The notes beneath the pieces were generated by a model. The model saw only the letters and a program-made list of their open reading frames with translations. It made no database searches and was not told the origin of the DNA. This document shows, piece after piece, positions 16,085 to 26,305 of a stretch of 64,000 bases of DNA; position 1 is the stretch's first letter, and each line of letters opens with the position of its first letter. A program made the translations under genes and the position numbers. Source of the stretch: Leifsonia poae (lineage in GTDB: Bacteria > Actinomycetota > Actinomycetes > Actinomycetales > Microbacteriaceae); the NCBI RefSeq assembly GCF_027921845.1, contig NZ_BSEN01000004.1:80974-144973 (forward strand). The letters are read 5' to 3'.

Positions 16085-17520
16085 GCAACTCCTCTGAATC
16101 CGACCCGTACCGTGCCGGCCTCGATGCCGTCGTCAAGACCTACGACGTTCGAGGCCTCGTCGGATCGGATCTCACCGAGGAGGTCGTGGCCGCGATCGGC
16201 GCCGCCTTCGTCGACGAGGTCGGTGCTGCCGGGCACGAGGTCGTCGTCGGGCACGACATGCGCGACTCCTCGCCGTCGTTCGCGGCGGCGTTCGCCCGCG
16301 GTGCGCAGGCCCGCGGTGGCGACGTGGTCTCGATCGGCCTGTGCTCCACCGACGAGTCGTACTACGCGTCGGGCGCCCTGAACGCGCCGGCCGCGATGTT
16401 CACCGCGAGCCACAACCCGGCGACCTACAACGGCATCAAGCTCTCTCGCGCCGGCGCCCAGGGGCTCAGCCTCGACACCGGCCTCGCAGCCGTGCGCGAC
16501 CGCGCCGCCGTCTACCTGCACGACGGCATCGATGCCGTGGCCGAGACCGGATCGCTGCGCGAGCAGGATGTGCTGGCCGACTACGCGGCGTATCTCCGGT
16601 CGCTCGTCGACCTGGGCTCCATCCGGCCGATCACCGTCGTCGTCGACGCGGGCAACGGCATGGGCGGCCTCACGGTCCCAGCGGTGCTCGGCGAGGCGGC
16701 CGGACTGCCGACGCTGCCGATCACGATCATCCCCATGTACTTCGAGCTCGACGGCACCTTCCCCAACCACGAGGCGAACCCGCTGGAGCCGAAGAACCTC
16801 GTCGACCTGCAGCGCGCGGTCGTCGAGCACGGCGCCGATCTCGGCCTGGCCTTCGACGGCGACGCCGACCGCTGCTTCGTCATCGACGAGAACGGCGACG
16901 CCGTCACGCCGTCGGCGGTGGCCGCGATCGTCGCCCTCCGCGAGATCGCCCGGGTCCGCGCAGAAGACCCGGATGCCGACATCACGATCATCCACAACCT
17001 GATCACGTCGAACATCGTCGCTGAGACGGTCGAGGCCGCCGGCGCCACCCCGCTGCGCACCCGCGTCGGGCACTCCCTGATCAAGGCGGCGATGCGCGAA
17101 TCCGGCGCCGTCTTCGGCGGCGAGCACTCAGCGCACTACTACTTCCGCGACTTCTGGAGCGCCGACAACGGGATGCTCGCCGCGATGCACCTCCTGGCCG
17201 AGTTCGGCTCTCAGGACCGGCCGCTGTCGGCGCTCTCTGCCCAGTTCACGCCGTACGCGATGTCCGGGGAGATCAACTCGACGGTCGCCGATGTCCCGGG
17301 CGCGTTCACCCGAGTGGTCGAGGCCTTCACCGGCCGCGGCGAGTTCGACGAGCTCGACGGCCTCACCGTGAATGGATTCTCCGGCGGCGACGAGGCGTTC
17401 TGGTGGTTCTCGGTGCGGCCCTCGAACACGGAGCCTCTGCTGCGCCTCAACGTCGAAGCGGCCGACCAGCAGACGATGGAGCGCATCCGCGACGAGGTGC
17501 TGGCGCTCATCCGCGCCTGA
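16081..17520 (+). CDS. manB: Phosphomannomutase / phosphoglucomutase
   Basis: It converts mannose-6-phosphate to mannose-1-phosphate (and often the glucose equivalents) for GDP-mannose and glycan synthesis. The 479-residue alpha-D-phosphohexomutase has the phosphoserine loop TASHNP with Ser110, the magnesium loop DGDADR at 259-264, the sugar-binding GGEHSAHYYF, and the phosphate-binding RPSNTEP near the C-terminus. It shares a GTGA overlap with DUF3499. The link to manA at 6516, 9 kb away, is metabolic rather than operonic. Confidence 0.94.
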   Translation: MSNSSESDPYRAGLDAVVKTYDVRGLVGSDLTEEVVAAIGAAFVDEVGAAGHEVVVGHDMRDSSPSFAAAFARGAQARGGDVVSIGLCSTDESYYASGALNAPAAMFTASHNPATYNGIKLSRAGAQGLSLDTGLAAVRDRAAVYLHDGIDAVAETGSLREQDVLADYAAYLRSLVDLGSIRPITVVVDAGNGMGGLTVPAVLGEAAGLPTLPITIIPMYFELDGTFPNHEANPLEPKNLVDLQRAVVEHGADLGLAFDGDADRCFVIDENGDAVTPSAVAAIVALREIARVRAEDPDADITIIHNLITSNIVAETVEAAGATPLRTRVGHSLIKAAMRESGAVFGGEHSAHYYFRDFWSADNGMLAAMHLLAEFGSQDRPLSALSAQFTPYAMSGEINSTVADVPGAFTRVVEAFTGRGEFDELDGLTVNGFSGGDEAFWWFSVRPSNTEPLLRLNVEAADQQTMERIRDEVLALIRA

Positions 17521-17594
17521 GCGGCCGGCACCGCTGATCGGTCGGCCACCGCCGTGCGGGGCGGGCAACGGCCCGCGGATGCGAGAATGGGGCA

Positions 17595-19084
<1,490 letters not shown>

Positions 19085-19085
<1 letters not shown>

Positions 19086-19636
19086 TGGCCATCGATTTCG
19101 CTGCCCGGGAGCTGCCCGGAGGCATCGTTCTGCGCCTGCGCACCGAGGACGACGCGCAGGGTCTCGCCGACGCGTTCGCGCGCAATCGCGGCCACCTGGC
19201 GCCCTGGGACCCGACCCGCACGGAGGAGTTCTACACCGCCGAGGGGCAGCACGCGCGCATCCGCGAGAAGCTCGAGCTCCGCGATCGCGGCGTCGCCCTG
19301 CCGCTCGTGCTCGTCGACGGCGATTCGATCGCCGGAGCGATCGACCTCAGCGACATCGTGCGCGGAGCGTTCCAGAGCGCCTCGGTCGGCTACTGGCTCG
19401 ATCGCGATCACACCGGTCGCGGTCTGGCCTCCAGCGCGCTCGCCGCGGTCGTCGGGACCGCACGCGACGACCTCGGGCTGCATCGCCTGCAGGCCGCAGC
19501 ACTTCCGGCCAACCACGCGTCGCAGGCGGTGCTGGTGCGGTCGGGCTTCGAGCGCATCGGCGTCGCCGCTGACTACCTGCGGATCGCCGGTCGCTGGCAG
19601 GACCACGTGCTGTTCCAGCGCATCCTGCACGACTGA
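19085..19636 (+). CDS. GNAT-family N-acetyltransferase, RimJ/RimL type
   Basis: The 183-residue protein acetylates an amine, often a protein N-terminus or small molecule. It has the RimJ/L pattern: LRLRTEDDAQGLADAF at the start, SVGYWLDRDHTGRGLASSAL containing the acetyl-CoA loop (RGxxS/A), and LHRLQAAALPANHASQAVLVRSGFERIG near the end. It starts at the overlapping TGATG of sahH, so expression depends on it. The substrate is unknown. A 20-base tandem duplication begins at its last stop-codon base. Confidence 0.85.
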
Positions 19637-19675
19637 GCGGGTCAGAGCACGGCGTAGCGGGTCAGAGCACGGCGT
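19636..19675. repeat. Exact 20-base tandem duplication between convergent stop codons
   Basis: Two identical copies (19636-19655 and 19656-19675) of a 20-base unit beginning AGCGGGTCAGAG lie head to tail. The unit carries the end of the cyclase-family gene, including its stop, so a second useless copy of the last codons and stop remains downstream of the gene. This looks like a recent slippage event. Confidence 0.9.
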
Positions 19676-20582
19676 AGGCGCGCACCGGGAAGGTGCCGAA
19701 CCCTTCGACGGCGGGCGGCGCTGCGGTGAACCGTGCCCCCCGGGCGGGCAGCGCATCCAGACCCGTCAGGTGCTCCACGACGTGGATGCCTGCGGCGAGC
19801 AGCAGTGAGTGCGCCGGGCGCGCTCCGCCCGACTCGGTGTCGTCGATGTTGAGCGAGTCGATGCCGACCAGTGTGACACCGGCATCCACGAGCTGCTGGG
19901 CGCCCGCCTCCGTGAGGAATGGAGCGCTCGACGCGTAGGCGGGGGTGCCGAAGTACCTGTCCCATCCGGTGTGCAGCAGCACGGCGGTGCCTGCCAGCGC
20001 CCGGTCGGAGAAGACCTCGGCCGGGATGCCGCGTGAGTCCGCGTCCGCGAGATGGAAGACCTCCGCGGGCAGGTCGACCAGTGTGTCGAGAGCGAGCGAC
20101 GACAGATCGCCACCGTCGGCGTACCGATGGTACGGGCTGTCGAGGTAGGTACCGGTGTTGCCGATCATGGTGATGACGTCCATCGCGAATTCGGTGCCGG
20201 GCGCGTAGATCGCGTGCGAGGCGTCGCGGGTCAGGTGCGGGGTGATCACCGGCTCGGGCAGCCCGGGGTAGGTGACGAGTCCGGCCCGGATGCGGTGGCT
20301 CAGGTCGACGATCCGACGGCGCGTGGCGGCCCCGGGCGCTCCGGCCGCGGGCGCAGCGGCGTCGACGCCCCGGCTGCCACGGTGCTGCTCCTCGACGATC
20401 GAGAGCCCGCGCAGTGTCACGTCACCGACGAGGGCGAGGCCCAGGTGGGAGATGAAGAGCCGGCCGATCTCCGCCTCGCTCAGTTCGGCGGAGGGCAGGT
20501 CGAGCCGGAAACCGGTGGCCTCCAGACCGCCGCCGTTGACGAAGCTGACGGTGGCGTCGAAGTGTGCGCGGTATTCGGGCAT
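19662..20582 (-). CDS. Cyclase / kynurenine formamidase-like protein with missing metal ligands and N-terminal extension
   Basis: Residues about 88-306 match the cyclase/formamidase family (RRIVDLSHRIRAGLVTYPG, then TAVLLHTGWDRYFG and a GIDSLNIDD segment). The metal site is normally HxGTHxDxPxH; here it reads NTGTYLDSPYH, with the two first His replaced by Asn142 and Tyr146, while Asp148 and His152 remain. The first ~80 residues form a separate alpha/beta domain I do not recognise. AGGAGA lies before the ATG at 20582. Activity and substrate are uncertain; it may be a non-hydrolytic subfamily. Confidence 0.72.
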   Translation of the reverse strand: MPEYRAHFDATVSFVNGGGLEATGFRLDLPSAELSEAEIGRLFISHLGLALVGDVTLRGLSIVEEQHRGSRGVDAAAPAAGAPGAATRRRIVDLSHRIRAGLVTYPGLPEPVITPHLTRDASHAIYAPGTEFAMDVITMIGNTGTYLDSPYHRYADGGDLSSLALDTLVDLPAEVFHLADADSRGIPAEVFSDRALAGTAVLLHTGWDRYFGTPAYASSAPFLTEAGAQQLVDAGVTLVGIDSLNIDDTESGGARPAHSLLLAAGIHVVEHLTGLDALPARGARFTAAPPAVEGFGTFPVRAYAVL

Positions 20583-20649
20583 GCGATCTCCTGGGGTGCG
20601 GCGGTCCGGTCGGTGGGCGGCGAGCGGGGGACGGGCGGATGCGTTCGGC

Positions 20650-21480
20650 TCAGCGGTCGGGGAAATCGTGCGGCAGCCCGTCGAGCACGGGCTCCAGCCG
20701 CTGCAGCCGGTCGTGCTCGAGGCGCAGCGCGGCGGCATCGCGTTCGCGGCGGAGCACGCTCACGGCGAGCAGGAAGGTCTCGGCGTCGACCGGGGGCAGC
20801 GGGGACACGAAGCCGGCCGCCTCGCTCGCCAGCTCGCCGCTCAGCCCGACGCGTGCGGTGGGTGTGAGCGACGGCGCCTGGCGCACGTACTGCGCGATCC
20901 GGCGGGAGAGCCGGTCGGGCAGCTTGCCGACGTCCGCGGTCTGCGCCCAGGCAGCCAGCTGGGGCGGAAGGGCCAGCGGTACGGTCGTCACGCGAGGCAC
21001 CCGCTCGAGTTGGCTGTAGGTGCCGGCGAGCAGGTCGCCGAGCCGCTTCGAGCGCGGGTCGAGCAGCCCGGCGAGGGCGGCGATGCCACCGAAGGTCAGG
21101 TAGATCTCGAGCACGCCGACGAGCGCCCGGATGAACGCGTGGCGGAAGCCGATGGCCCCTCCGTCGTCGCGCACGATGCGGGCGCCGACCGCGAGCTTTC
21201 CGAGCGACCGCCCGCGGGAGGCGAGCTCGACGGTGGTGGGGAGGATGACCGTGCCGAACACGATGATCAGCACCGCCAGAACTTTGGCCAGCGCGTCGTC
21301 TACGCCCCCGCCCGTCCAGAACACCAGCAGGATCAGCCCGAGCATGACGAGCATGGACGTGAGCCAGTCGATGGCGGCGCCCGCGGCGCGAAGAATGTAA
21401 CTGGCCGGTCTGACGTCGAGCGCGACGGCCTCACCGGTGACGAGTTCTCTCTCGCCGGGCGTCTGAAAAGGCTCGACCAT
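20650..21480 (-). CDS. RDD-family membrane protein
   Basis: This 276-residue protein has an RDD domain over residues 25-150: two or three hydrophobic helices with GAAIDWL at the first and GRSLGKLAVGARIV after the second. The terminal ~110 residues are soluble and Arg/Leu-rich. RDD proteins are proposed transporters or envelope partners; function is not established. It is divergent from the spoIIM-type gene and shares its promoter centre. In mycobacteria an RDD gene stands beside spoIIM, DUF58 and moxR genes, as here. Confidence 0.82.
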   Translation of the reverse strand: MVEPFQTPGERELVTGEAVALDVRPASYILRAAGAAIDWLTSMLVMLGLILLVFWTGGGVDDALAKVLAVLIIVFGTVILPTTVELASRGRSLGKLAVGARIVRDDGGAIGFRHAFIRALVGVLEIYLTFGGIAALAGLLDPRSKRLGDLLAGTYSQLERVPRVTTVPLALPPQLAAWAQTADVGKLPDRLSRRIAQYVRQAPSLTPTARVGLSGELASEAAGFVSPLPPVDAETFLLAVSVLRRERDAAALRLEHDRLQRLEPVLDGLPHDFPDR

Positions 21481-21494
21481 GGTCTCTCTGACAT

Positions 21495-21501
21495 TAGCCT
21501 A
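21495..21501. promoter_or_regulatory. Shared bidirectional -10: TAGCCT (+) / TAGGCT (-)
   Basis: The sequence TTAGCCTAA (21494-21502) reads as TAGCCT on the plus strand, six bases before the spoIIM-type ATG at 21507, and as TAGGCT on the minus strand, 15 bases before the RDD ATG at 21480. One near-palindrome therefore appears to serve as -10 for both divergent genes. Confidence 0.55.
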
Positions 21502-21506
21502 AGCAC

Positions 21507-22502
21507 ATGGACCTCGACGCATATACGGACGCGCATCGTGAGGACTGGGACCGGCTCGCCGTCCTGGCGAAGCGACGGCGTCTCGACGGGCGCGAGGCCG
21601 ACGAACTGATCGACCTCTACCAGTCGGGTGCGACCGATCTCTCGGCGATCAAGACGCTCGCCGGCTCGACCGCCGTCGGCGACCGACTGTCCGTCTCGCT
21701 GGCGGCCGCGCGCCTGCGCTTCACCGGGGCCGGCGCGAATCTGTTCTCGCAGATCCCGCAGTTCTTCGTCGCCCAGTTGCCGGCCGCTCTGTACCGCATC
21801 CGGTGGATCGTGCTGGCGGTCGCGGTGGCGACCATCGTGGTCGCCACCCTCTACGCCGTCTGGATCGCCGGCAACCCCGATGTGCTCGCGAACTTCGGCA
21901 CGGATGCCCAGCTGCGCCAGTACGTTGATCACACGTTCATCGACTACTACTCGAACAACCCCGCCGCCTCGTTCTCCGGACAGGTCTGGACGAACAACGC
22001 GTGGATCGCGGCGCAGTGCGTGGCCTTCGGGATCACGGGTGTCTGGGTGCCGTACGCGCTGCTCAGCAACGCCATCGGTGTCGGCACGGCGGCCGGCGTG
22101 CTCTTCGCCTTCGGCAAGGGCGATGTGATGTTCGCGTATATCCTTCCGCACGGCCTGCTCGAGCTGACCAGCGTGTTCGTCGCCGCGGCGGCCGGCCTCC
22201 GCATCTTCTGGGCCTGGATCGCGCCCGGCGCCCGAACCAGGGCGCAGGCGCTCGCCGAAGACGGGCGCGCTCTGTTCACGGTGGCGATCGGCTGCGCGAT
22301 CACCCTGTTCGTGTCGGGTCTCATCGAGGGGTTCGTCACGCCGTCGTCCCTGCCGGTCTGGGCGAAGATCACGATCGGAGCGCTGGCGCTCGCCGCGTTC
22401 CTCGTCTACATGCTGGTGCTCGGACGCCGCGCGGTGCGAGCGGGCGAGACAGGCGACCTCAGCGAGTTCGAGGCCGGATCGCGCCGGATCGTCGCCGGCT
22501 GA
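21507..22502 (+). CDS. Stage II sporulation protein M (SpoIIM) family membrane protein
   Basis: The 331-residue protein has a soluble N-terminus rich in charged residues (about 1-85) and then six or so membrane helices, with the family segments AYILPHGLLELTSVFVAAAAGLRI and NNAWIAAQCVAFGITGVW. SpoIIM in Bacillus works in engulfment, but this lineage does not sporulate; homologues sit with moxR/DUF58 genes and may help wall remodelling. The start is set by a -10 six bases upstream. It converges with the DUF58 gene across a 166-base gap that contains a repeated motif. Confidence 0.82.
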   Translation: MDLDAYTDAHREDWDRLAVLAKRRRLDGREADELIDLYQSGATDLSAIKTLAGSTAVGDRLSVSLAAARLRFTGAGANLFSQIPQFFVAQLPAALYRIRWIVLAVAVATIVVATLYAVWIAGNPDVLANFGTDAQLRQYVDHTFIDYYSNNPAASFSGQVWTNNAWIAAQCVAFGITGVWVPYALLSNAIGVGTAAGVLFAFGKGDVMFAYILPHGLLELTSVFVAAAAGLRIFWAWIAPGARTRAQALAEDGRALFTVAIGCAITLFVSGLIEGFVTPSSLPVWAKITIGALALAAFLVYMLVLGRRAVRAGETGDLSEFEAGSRRIVAG

Positions 22503-22551
22503 GGGCGCCGCGCTCGCCGGCCTGCTGCCGACCGGTGCCGCAGCCGGAGTC

Positions 22552-22641
22552 GTAACTCCGGAAGTCCGGGGCGAATGCGCGCAGGCTTCCGGAGTTGTGC
22601 CGGATCGGCCGGCGTGTCGGCGCAGTGTTCCGGAGTTGTGC
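22552..22641. repeat. TTCCGGAGTTGTGC motif: two direct copies and one inverted
   Basis: TTCCGGAGTTGTGC occurs at 22587-22600 and 22628-22641, and its core TTCCGGAGTTAC is inverted at 22552-22563. All lie in the 166-base gap between the convergent spoIIM-type and DUF58 genes, which has no other content. The inverted and direct copies can fold on each other, so they may act as a terminator or mark a dispersed repeat family. Confidence 0.6.
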
Positions 22642-22668
22642 GCGGCCGCGCGGCCCTGATAGCCGCCG

Positions 22669-24000
22669 CTACAGCCGGCCGGCGGCCTTCAGCGCCAGGT
22701 AGTGGTCGCTGAGCGCGGGTGGGAGGTCCGCGGAGGAGCCGGTGACCACATCCGCGCCCAGACGCTGCACCGCCGCGGTGACGCGCGCCACGTCGAGCAG
22801 CGTGCGCTCGGCCGAAGCCGCGCGATACACCCCGTCCCGATCGCCTCGCGCCGTCGTCGCGCGCAGAGTCTCCGGATCGGTGACCGATGCCACGACCACC
22901 ACGTGCTTCCTCGACAGCTGCGGCAGCACGGAGAGCAATCCACGCGACGCACCGGGAGCCTCGATGGAGGTGAGGAGGACGACCAGCGAGCGCTGGGTGG
23001 TGAGCTGCGCCACCTGCGACGGCACGGCGCTCCAGTCCATCTCGATAAGGGCGGGCTCGATGCCCGCCATCGCGTCGACCATCCGGGGGAGCAGGTCCGG
23101 GCCGGTGACACCCTGCACGCGCCCGCGCACGGTGCGGTCGTAGGCGAGCAGATCCACCCGGTCGCCGGCCCGGCTGGCGAGCGCCGCCAGCAGCAGGGAC
23201 GCCTCGAAGGCGGTGTCGATGCGGGGCTCGTCGTCGATGCGCGCGGCAGAGGTGCGGGCGGTGTCGATCACGATCACGACGTGCCGGTCGCGCTCCGGGC
23301 GCCAGGTGCGCACCATGACGCGTGCACCGTGCCCGGCTGTGGGATCGTGTCGTCGCGCCGTCGCACGCCAGTCGATCGAGCGCACGTCGTCGCCGCGCAC
23401 GTATTCGCGCAGCGAATCGAACTCCGTGCCCTGCCCGCGGAGCATCACGCTGGTCATGCCGTCGAGCTCCCGCAGCCGCGCGAGGCGGGACGGCAGGTGC
23501 TTGCGGGAGCTGAACGGCGGCAGCACGCGGATGCGGCCGGGCGCGCTGAGTGTCGCCTGCCTGGCTGTCAGGTGCAACGGTCCCCAGCTGCGCACCGTGA
23601 CCTGCGCGACTCGGCGTTCGCCCCGACGCCACGGCGTGAGTGTTGTGGCCACCCGGCGGCGCTCCCGCGGAGGGATCACGATGGGCGTGCGCGACCGGGC
23701 GATGCCCGCCGACGGCTCCCACGCATCCCGCACCTGGCCGCGGATCGTGCGCGACCCGGTGTTCGTCAGCAGCAGCTCGATCGGCGCCTCGGCGCCGAGC
23801 CGAACCCTCGCCGGCGTCCGCCGCTCCACCGCGACGCGGCGAGGAGAGGCGGCCGCGAGCAGATCGATGACGCCGAGCACCACGCACACCGCGATCCACG
23901 CTCCCAGAACGGCGTACGCGGTCGCCTCGTGCGCGCCGAGCAGCACCACCGGGACGACCCCGAGGGCGAGCAGGGCGACGAAACGCCCGGATACGGTCAC
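22669..24000 (-). CDS. DUF58 domain protein (MoxR-associated)
   Basis: The 443-residue protein has two N-terminal membrane helices (about 5-45), a beta-rich middle, and the DUF58 signature RGQGTEFDSLREYVRGDDVRSIDWRATAR near residues 190-220. A von Willebrand A-like domain follows, with the metal-site motif VVIVIDTART. DUF58 proteins work with MoxR ATPases, perhaps as the substrate-presenting partner in maturation of surface enzymes. The GTG at 24000 is 11 bases after the moxR stop, and the long open frame upstream of it is a shadow. It ends the minus-strand run. Confidence 0.85.
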   Translation of the reverse strand: MTVSGRFVALLALGVVPVVLLGAHEATAYAVLGAWIAVCVVLGVIDLLAAASPRRVAVERRTPARVRLGAEAPIELLLTNTGSRTIRGQVRDAWEPSAGIARSRTPIVIPPRERRRVATTLTPWRRGERRVAQVTVRSWGPLHLTARQATLSAPGRIRVLPPFSSRKHLPSRLARLRELDGMTSVMLRGQGTEFDSLREYVRGDDVRSIDWRATARRHDPTAGHGARVMVRTWRPERDRHVVIVIDTARTSAARIDDEPRIDTAFEASLLLAALASRAGDRVDLLAYDRTVRGRVQGVTGPDLLPRMVDAMAGIEPALIEMDWSAVPSQVAQLTTQRSLVVLLTSIEAPGASRGLLSVLPQLSRKHVVVVASVTDPETLRATTARGDRDGVYRAASAERTLLDVARVTAAVQRLGADVVTGSSADLPPALSDHYLALKAAGRL

Positions 24001-24011
24001 GGTCGCGGGTC

Positions 24012-25043
24012 CTAGATCGGTACCTGGACCTGCTGCACGATCGAGCGCAGGATGGCGTCGACGCCGACGCCCTCCAGCTCGGCCTCCGGTCGCAGCTGCA
24101 CGCGGTGTCGCCAGACCGGCAGCAGCATGGCCTGCACGTGGTCGGGGGTGATGGAGTCGTAGCCGGAGAGCCACGCCCACGCCTTGGCGGCGGCCAGCAG
24201 GGCTGTCGTCCCGCGGGGACTGACGCCGAGCTTGACCGACGGGCTCTGACGCGTCGCGCGGGCGAGGTCGACGATGTAGGCGAGTACATCGGCGGTCGCT
24301 CCGACAGAGCCGGCGGCGGCGCGCGCGGCGGCCAGCTCGCCGGCGGTGAGCACCGGGGTGACGCCGGCGGCGGCCAGGTCACGCGGGTTGAACCCGGCGG
24401 CGTGGCGACGGAGCACCTCGATCTCGGTCTCGCGCTCGGGGATGTCCAGGGTGAGTTTCAGCAGGAAGCGGTCGAGCTGCGCCTCGGGCAGCGAGTAGGT
24501 GCCCTCGTACTCGATCGGGTTCTGGGTGGCCGCCACGATGAACGGGTCGGGGAGTACGCGGCTCACGCCGTCGACGCTCACCTGCCGCTCCTCCATCGCC
24601 TCCAGCAGGGCCGACTGCGTCTTCGGGGGCGTGCGGTTGATCTCGTCGGCGAGCAGGATGTTCGTGAAGACCGGGCCCTCGCGGAATTCGAAGCCGCCCG
24701 TGCTGCCGTCGTAGACGAGCGAACCGGTCACGTCACCGGGCATCAGGTCGGGGGTGAACTGGATGCGCTTGGTGTCCAGGCTGAGCGCATGGCTGAGCGA
24801 GCGCACGAGGAGGGTCTTGGCGACGCCGGGCACGCCCTCGAGCAGCACGTGACCGCGCGCGAGCAGCGCGATGATCAGTCCCGTGACCGCGCCGCCCTGG
24901 CCGACGACGGCCTTGCCGACCTCGGCCCTGACCTGGCTGAGCGCGTGGCGCAGGGCCGCGTGATCGCGGGAGGGGGCCTGCACGGAGGGCCCGGTTGCCG
25001 GGCTGTCGGGGCTGGCGAGATGTCCGGTGGTGACGTCGGTCAT
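24012..25043 (-). CDS. moxR: MoxR-type AAA+ ATPase
   Basis: A chaperone-like ATPase thought to activate a partner enzyme, commonly together with a DUF58 protein. The 343 residues contain Walker A GVPGVAKT near 78-85, Walker B LLADEINR near 143-150, sensor region [14 protein letters not shown], and the arginine-finger segment LPEAQLDRF. The ATG at 25043 overlaps the DUF4350 stop as ATGA. The frame runs much further upstream but family comparison and the overlap fix the start. The first 25 residues are a variable tail. Confidence 0.93.
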   Translation of the reverse strand: MTDVTTGHLASPDSPATGPSVQAPSRDHAALRHALSQVRAEVGKAVVGQGGAVTGLIIALLARGHVLLEGVPGVAKTLLVRSLSHALSLDTKRIQFTPDLMPGDVTGSLVYDGSTGGFEFREGPVFTNILLADEINRTPPKTQSALLEAMEERQVSVDGVSRVLPDPFIVAATQNPIEYEGTYSLPEAQLDRFLLKLTLDIPERETEIEVLRRHAAGFNPRDLAAAGVTPVLTAGELAAARAAAGSVGATADVLAYIVDLARATRQSPSVKLGVSPRGTTALLAAAKAWAWLSGYDSITPDHVQAMLLPVWRHRVQLRPEAELEGVGVDAILRSIVQQVQVPI

Positions 25044-26305
25044 GCATCCATTCTTCCGGTCGGCCCCGGCTGTGCGGGGGTGACGGCTGCTGCGGTGGCT
25101 CGTTCGAGCTCCGCGAGTGAGTCGGACAGGGCGATCAGGTCGGCGTCCGTCCGCGGGACGTCGTCGATCAGGATCGCACGCACGGTGCCGCGGTCGCGGC
25201 GGATGAGCGCGGCCACCGCATCCGCGATCTCGCCCGCGCCCGTCGCCTGCGGCAGCCCGGCGATCGATGCCAGACGGCCGAGCGTCCCGATGCGCAGGGC
25301 GTCGACGGCGCGCAGCCGCGCCGACGACCGCTGGTAGAGGCGCGCGCGGCCCTCCCGCGTCTCGCCGGCGCGCACGACGACGGGCAGATCCTCGACGACG
25401 AGCGGACCGAAGCGGCGGCCCCGCCAGAACGCGGCGGCGATGAAGACGAGCACCAGCAGGATCACGACAGGCGTCACCCAGCCGGGCGTGAGTGCGGAGA
25501 TGTCCGGGGGACCGGTGACGGCGCGGTCGGCGATCCCCGGCTGGTACCAGACGAGCGTGCGGTGGGCGCCGAGCAGGTTGAGGGCGAGCGCGGCGTTCCC
25601 GGATCGGCCGACCGTGTCGTTCATGAGCACGGCGGCGGAGCCGAGTAGCGCGACTGATCGGCCGTCGACCGTCGTGGTCACGAGGGAGTACCGGTCGCCG
25701 CTGCCGAAGCATCCGGTGGCCCCGCCGTCGACGATGCGGAAGGTGCCGCCCGCGCTCACCGAGCTCTCGTTGCCGGATGGCCGCGGATCGATGCTCTCGG
25801 CGCGAACCGCGGCCGGAACGGAGCACTCGGCGTCGACCGGACCGGATCCCGCGACGCCGCCCGCCGCACGCACGCCGGGAGCGAGCCGCTGCAGCGCCCG
25901 GTAGTCGGGCTCGACGACCACGATGGCCGAGGCGATGGAGGTCAGCGCGTCGTAGCCGCTGTCGTCGAGGTTGGCGTCGGGATCGAAGACGAGCACCGTG
26001 GTGTCGTCGGTCGCCCCGTCGCGCACCTCCGCCAGGGTTCCGGCCGGCCGGACGTCGACGCCCTGCTGACGGAGCACCTCCGCGACCGCCTTGCCACCGA
26101 CGAGCCCGGCGTTCGACGGGTCGAGCGGCACGCCGGCCGAACGGTCCGCGCCGGTGAGCAGGATGCCCAGCAGTGCGACCAGCACCGCGATCGCGCCGAG
26201 CACGATCCACGGGATGCTGCGGCGGCCCACCTGCCGCACCGACGGCGACAGCGCGTCCGCTTCGGTCGGCGGGGGAGCGTCCTGGCGCTCGAGGAGGTCG
26301 CTCAT
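25040..26305 (-). CDS. DUF4350 domain membrane protein
   Basis: The 421-residue protein has a cytoplasmic tail, one helix at about 33-52, an extracellular DUF4350 domain (VLRQQGVDVRPAGTLAEV, then DTTVLVFDPDANLD and IVVVEPDYRALQRLAPG), a second helix near 279-298, and a cytosolic domain of about 120 residues. Two Cys in the external part (DAECSVP and ATGCFGSG) could form a disulfide. It shares ATGA overlaps with both neighbours, so the chain is one translated unit. The family is universally linked to moxR/DUF58 but has no proven function. Confidence 0.83.
   Translation of the reverse strand: MSDLLERQDAPPPTEADALSPSVRQVGRRSIPWIVLGAIAVLVALLGILLTGADRSAGVPLDPSNAGLVGGKAVAEVLRQQGVDVRPAGTLAEVRDGATDDTTVLVFDPDANLDDSGYDALTSIASAIVVVEPDYRALQRLAPGVRAAGGVAGSGPVDAECSVPAAVRAESIDPRPSGNESSVSAGGTFRIVDGGATGCFGSGDRYSLVTTTVDGRSVALLGSAAVLMNDTVGRSGNAALALNLLGAHRTLVWYQPGIADRAVTGPPDISALTPGWVTPVVILLVLVFIAAAFWRGRRFGPLVVEDLPVVVRAGETREGRARLYQRSSARLRAVDALRIGTLGRLASIAGLPQATGAGEIADAVAALIRRDRGTVRAILIDDVPRTDADLIALSDSLAELERATAAAVTPAQPGPTGRMDA

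Noticed and set aside
17521..17594. Possible S-adenosylhomocysteine riboswitch before sahH
   Set aside because: The gap is only 74 bases and no conserved SAH-riboswitch core could be recognised by eye.
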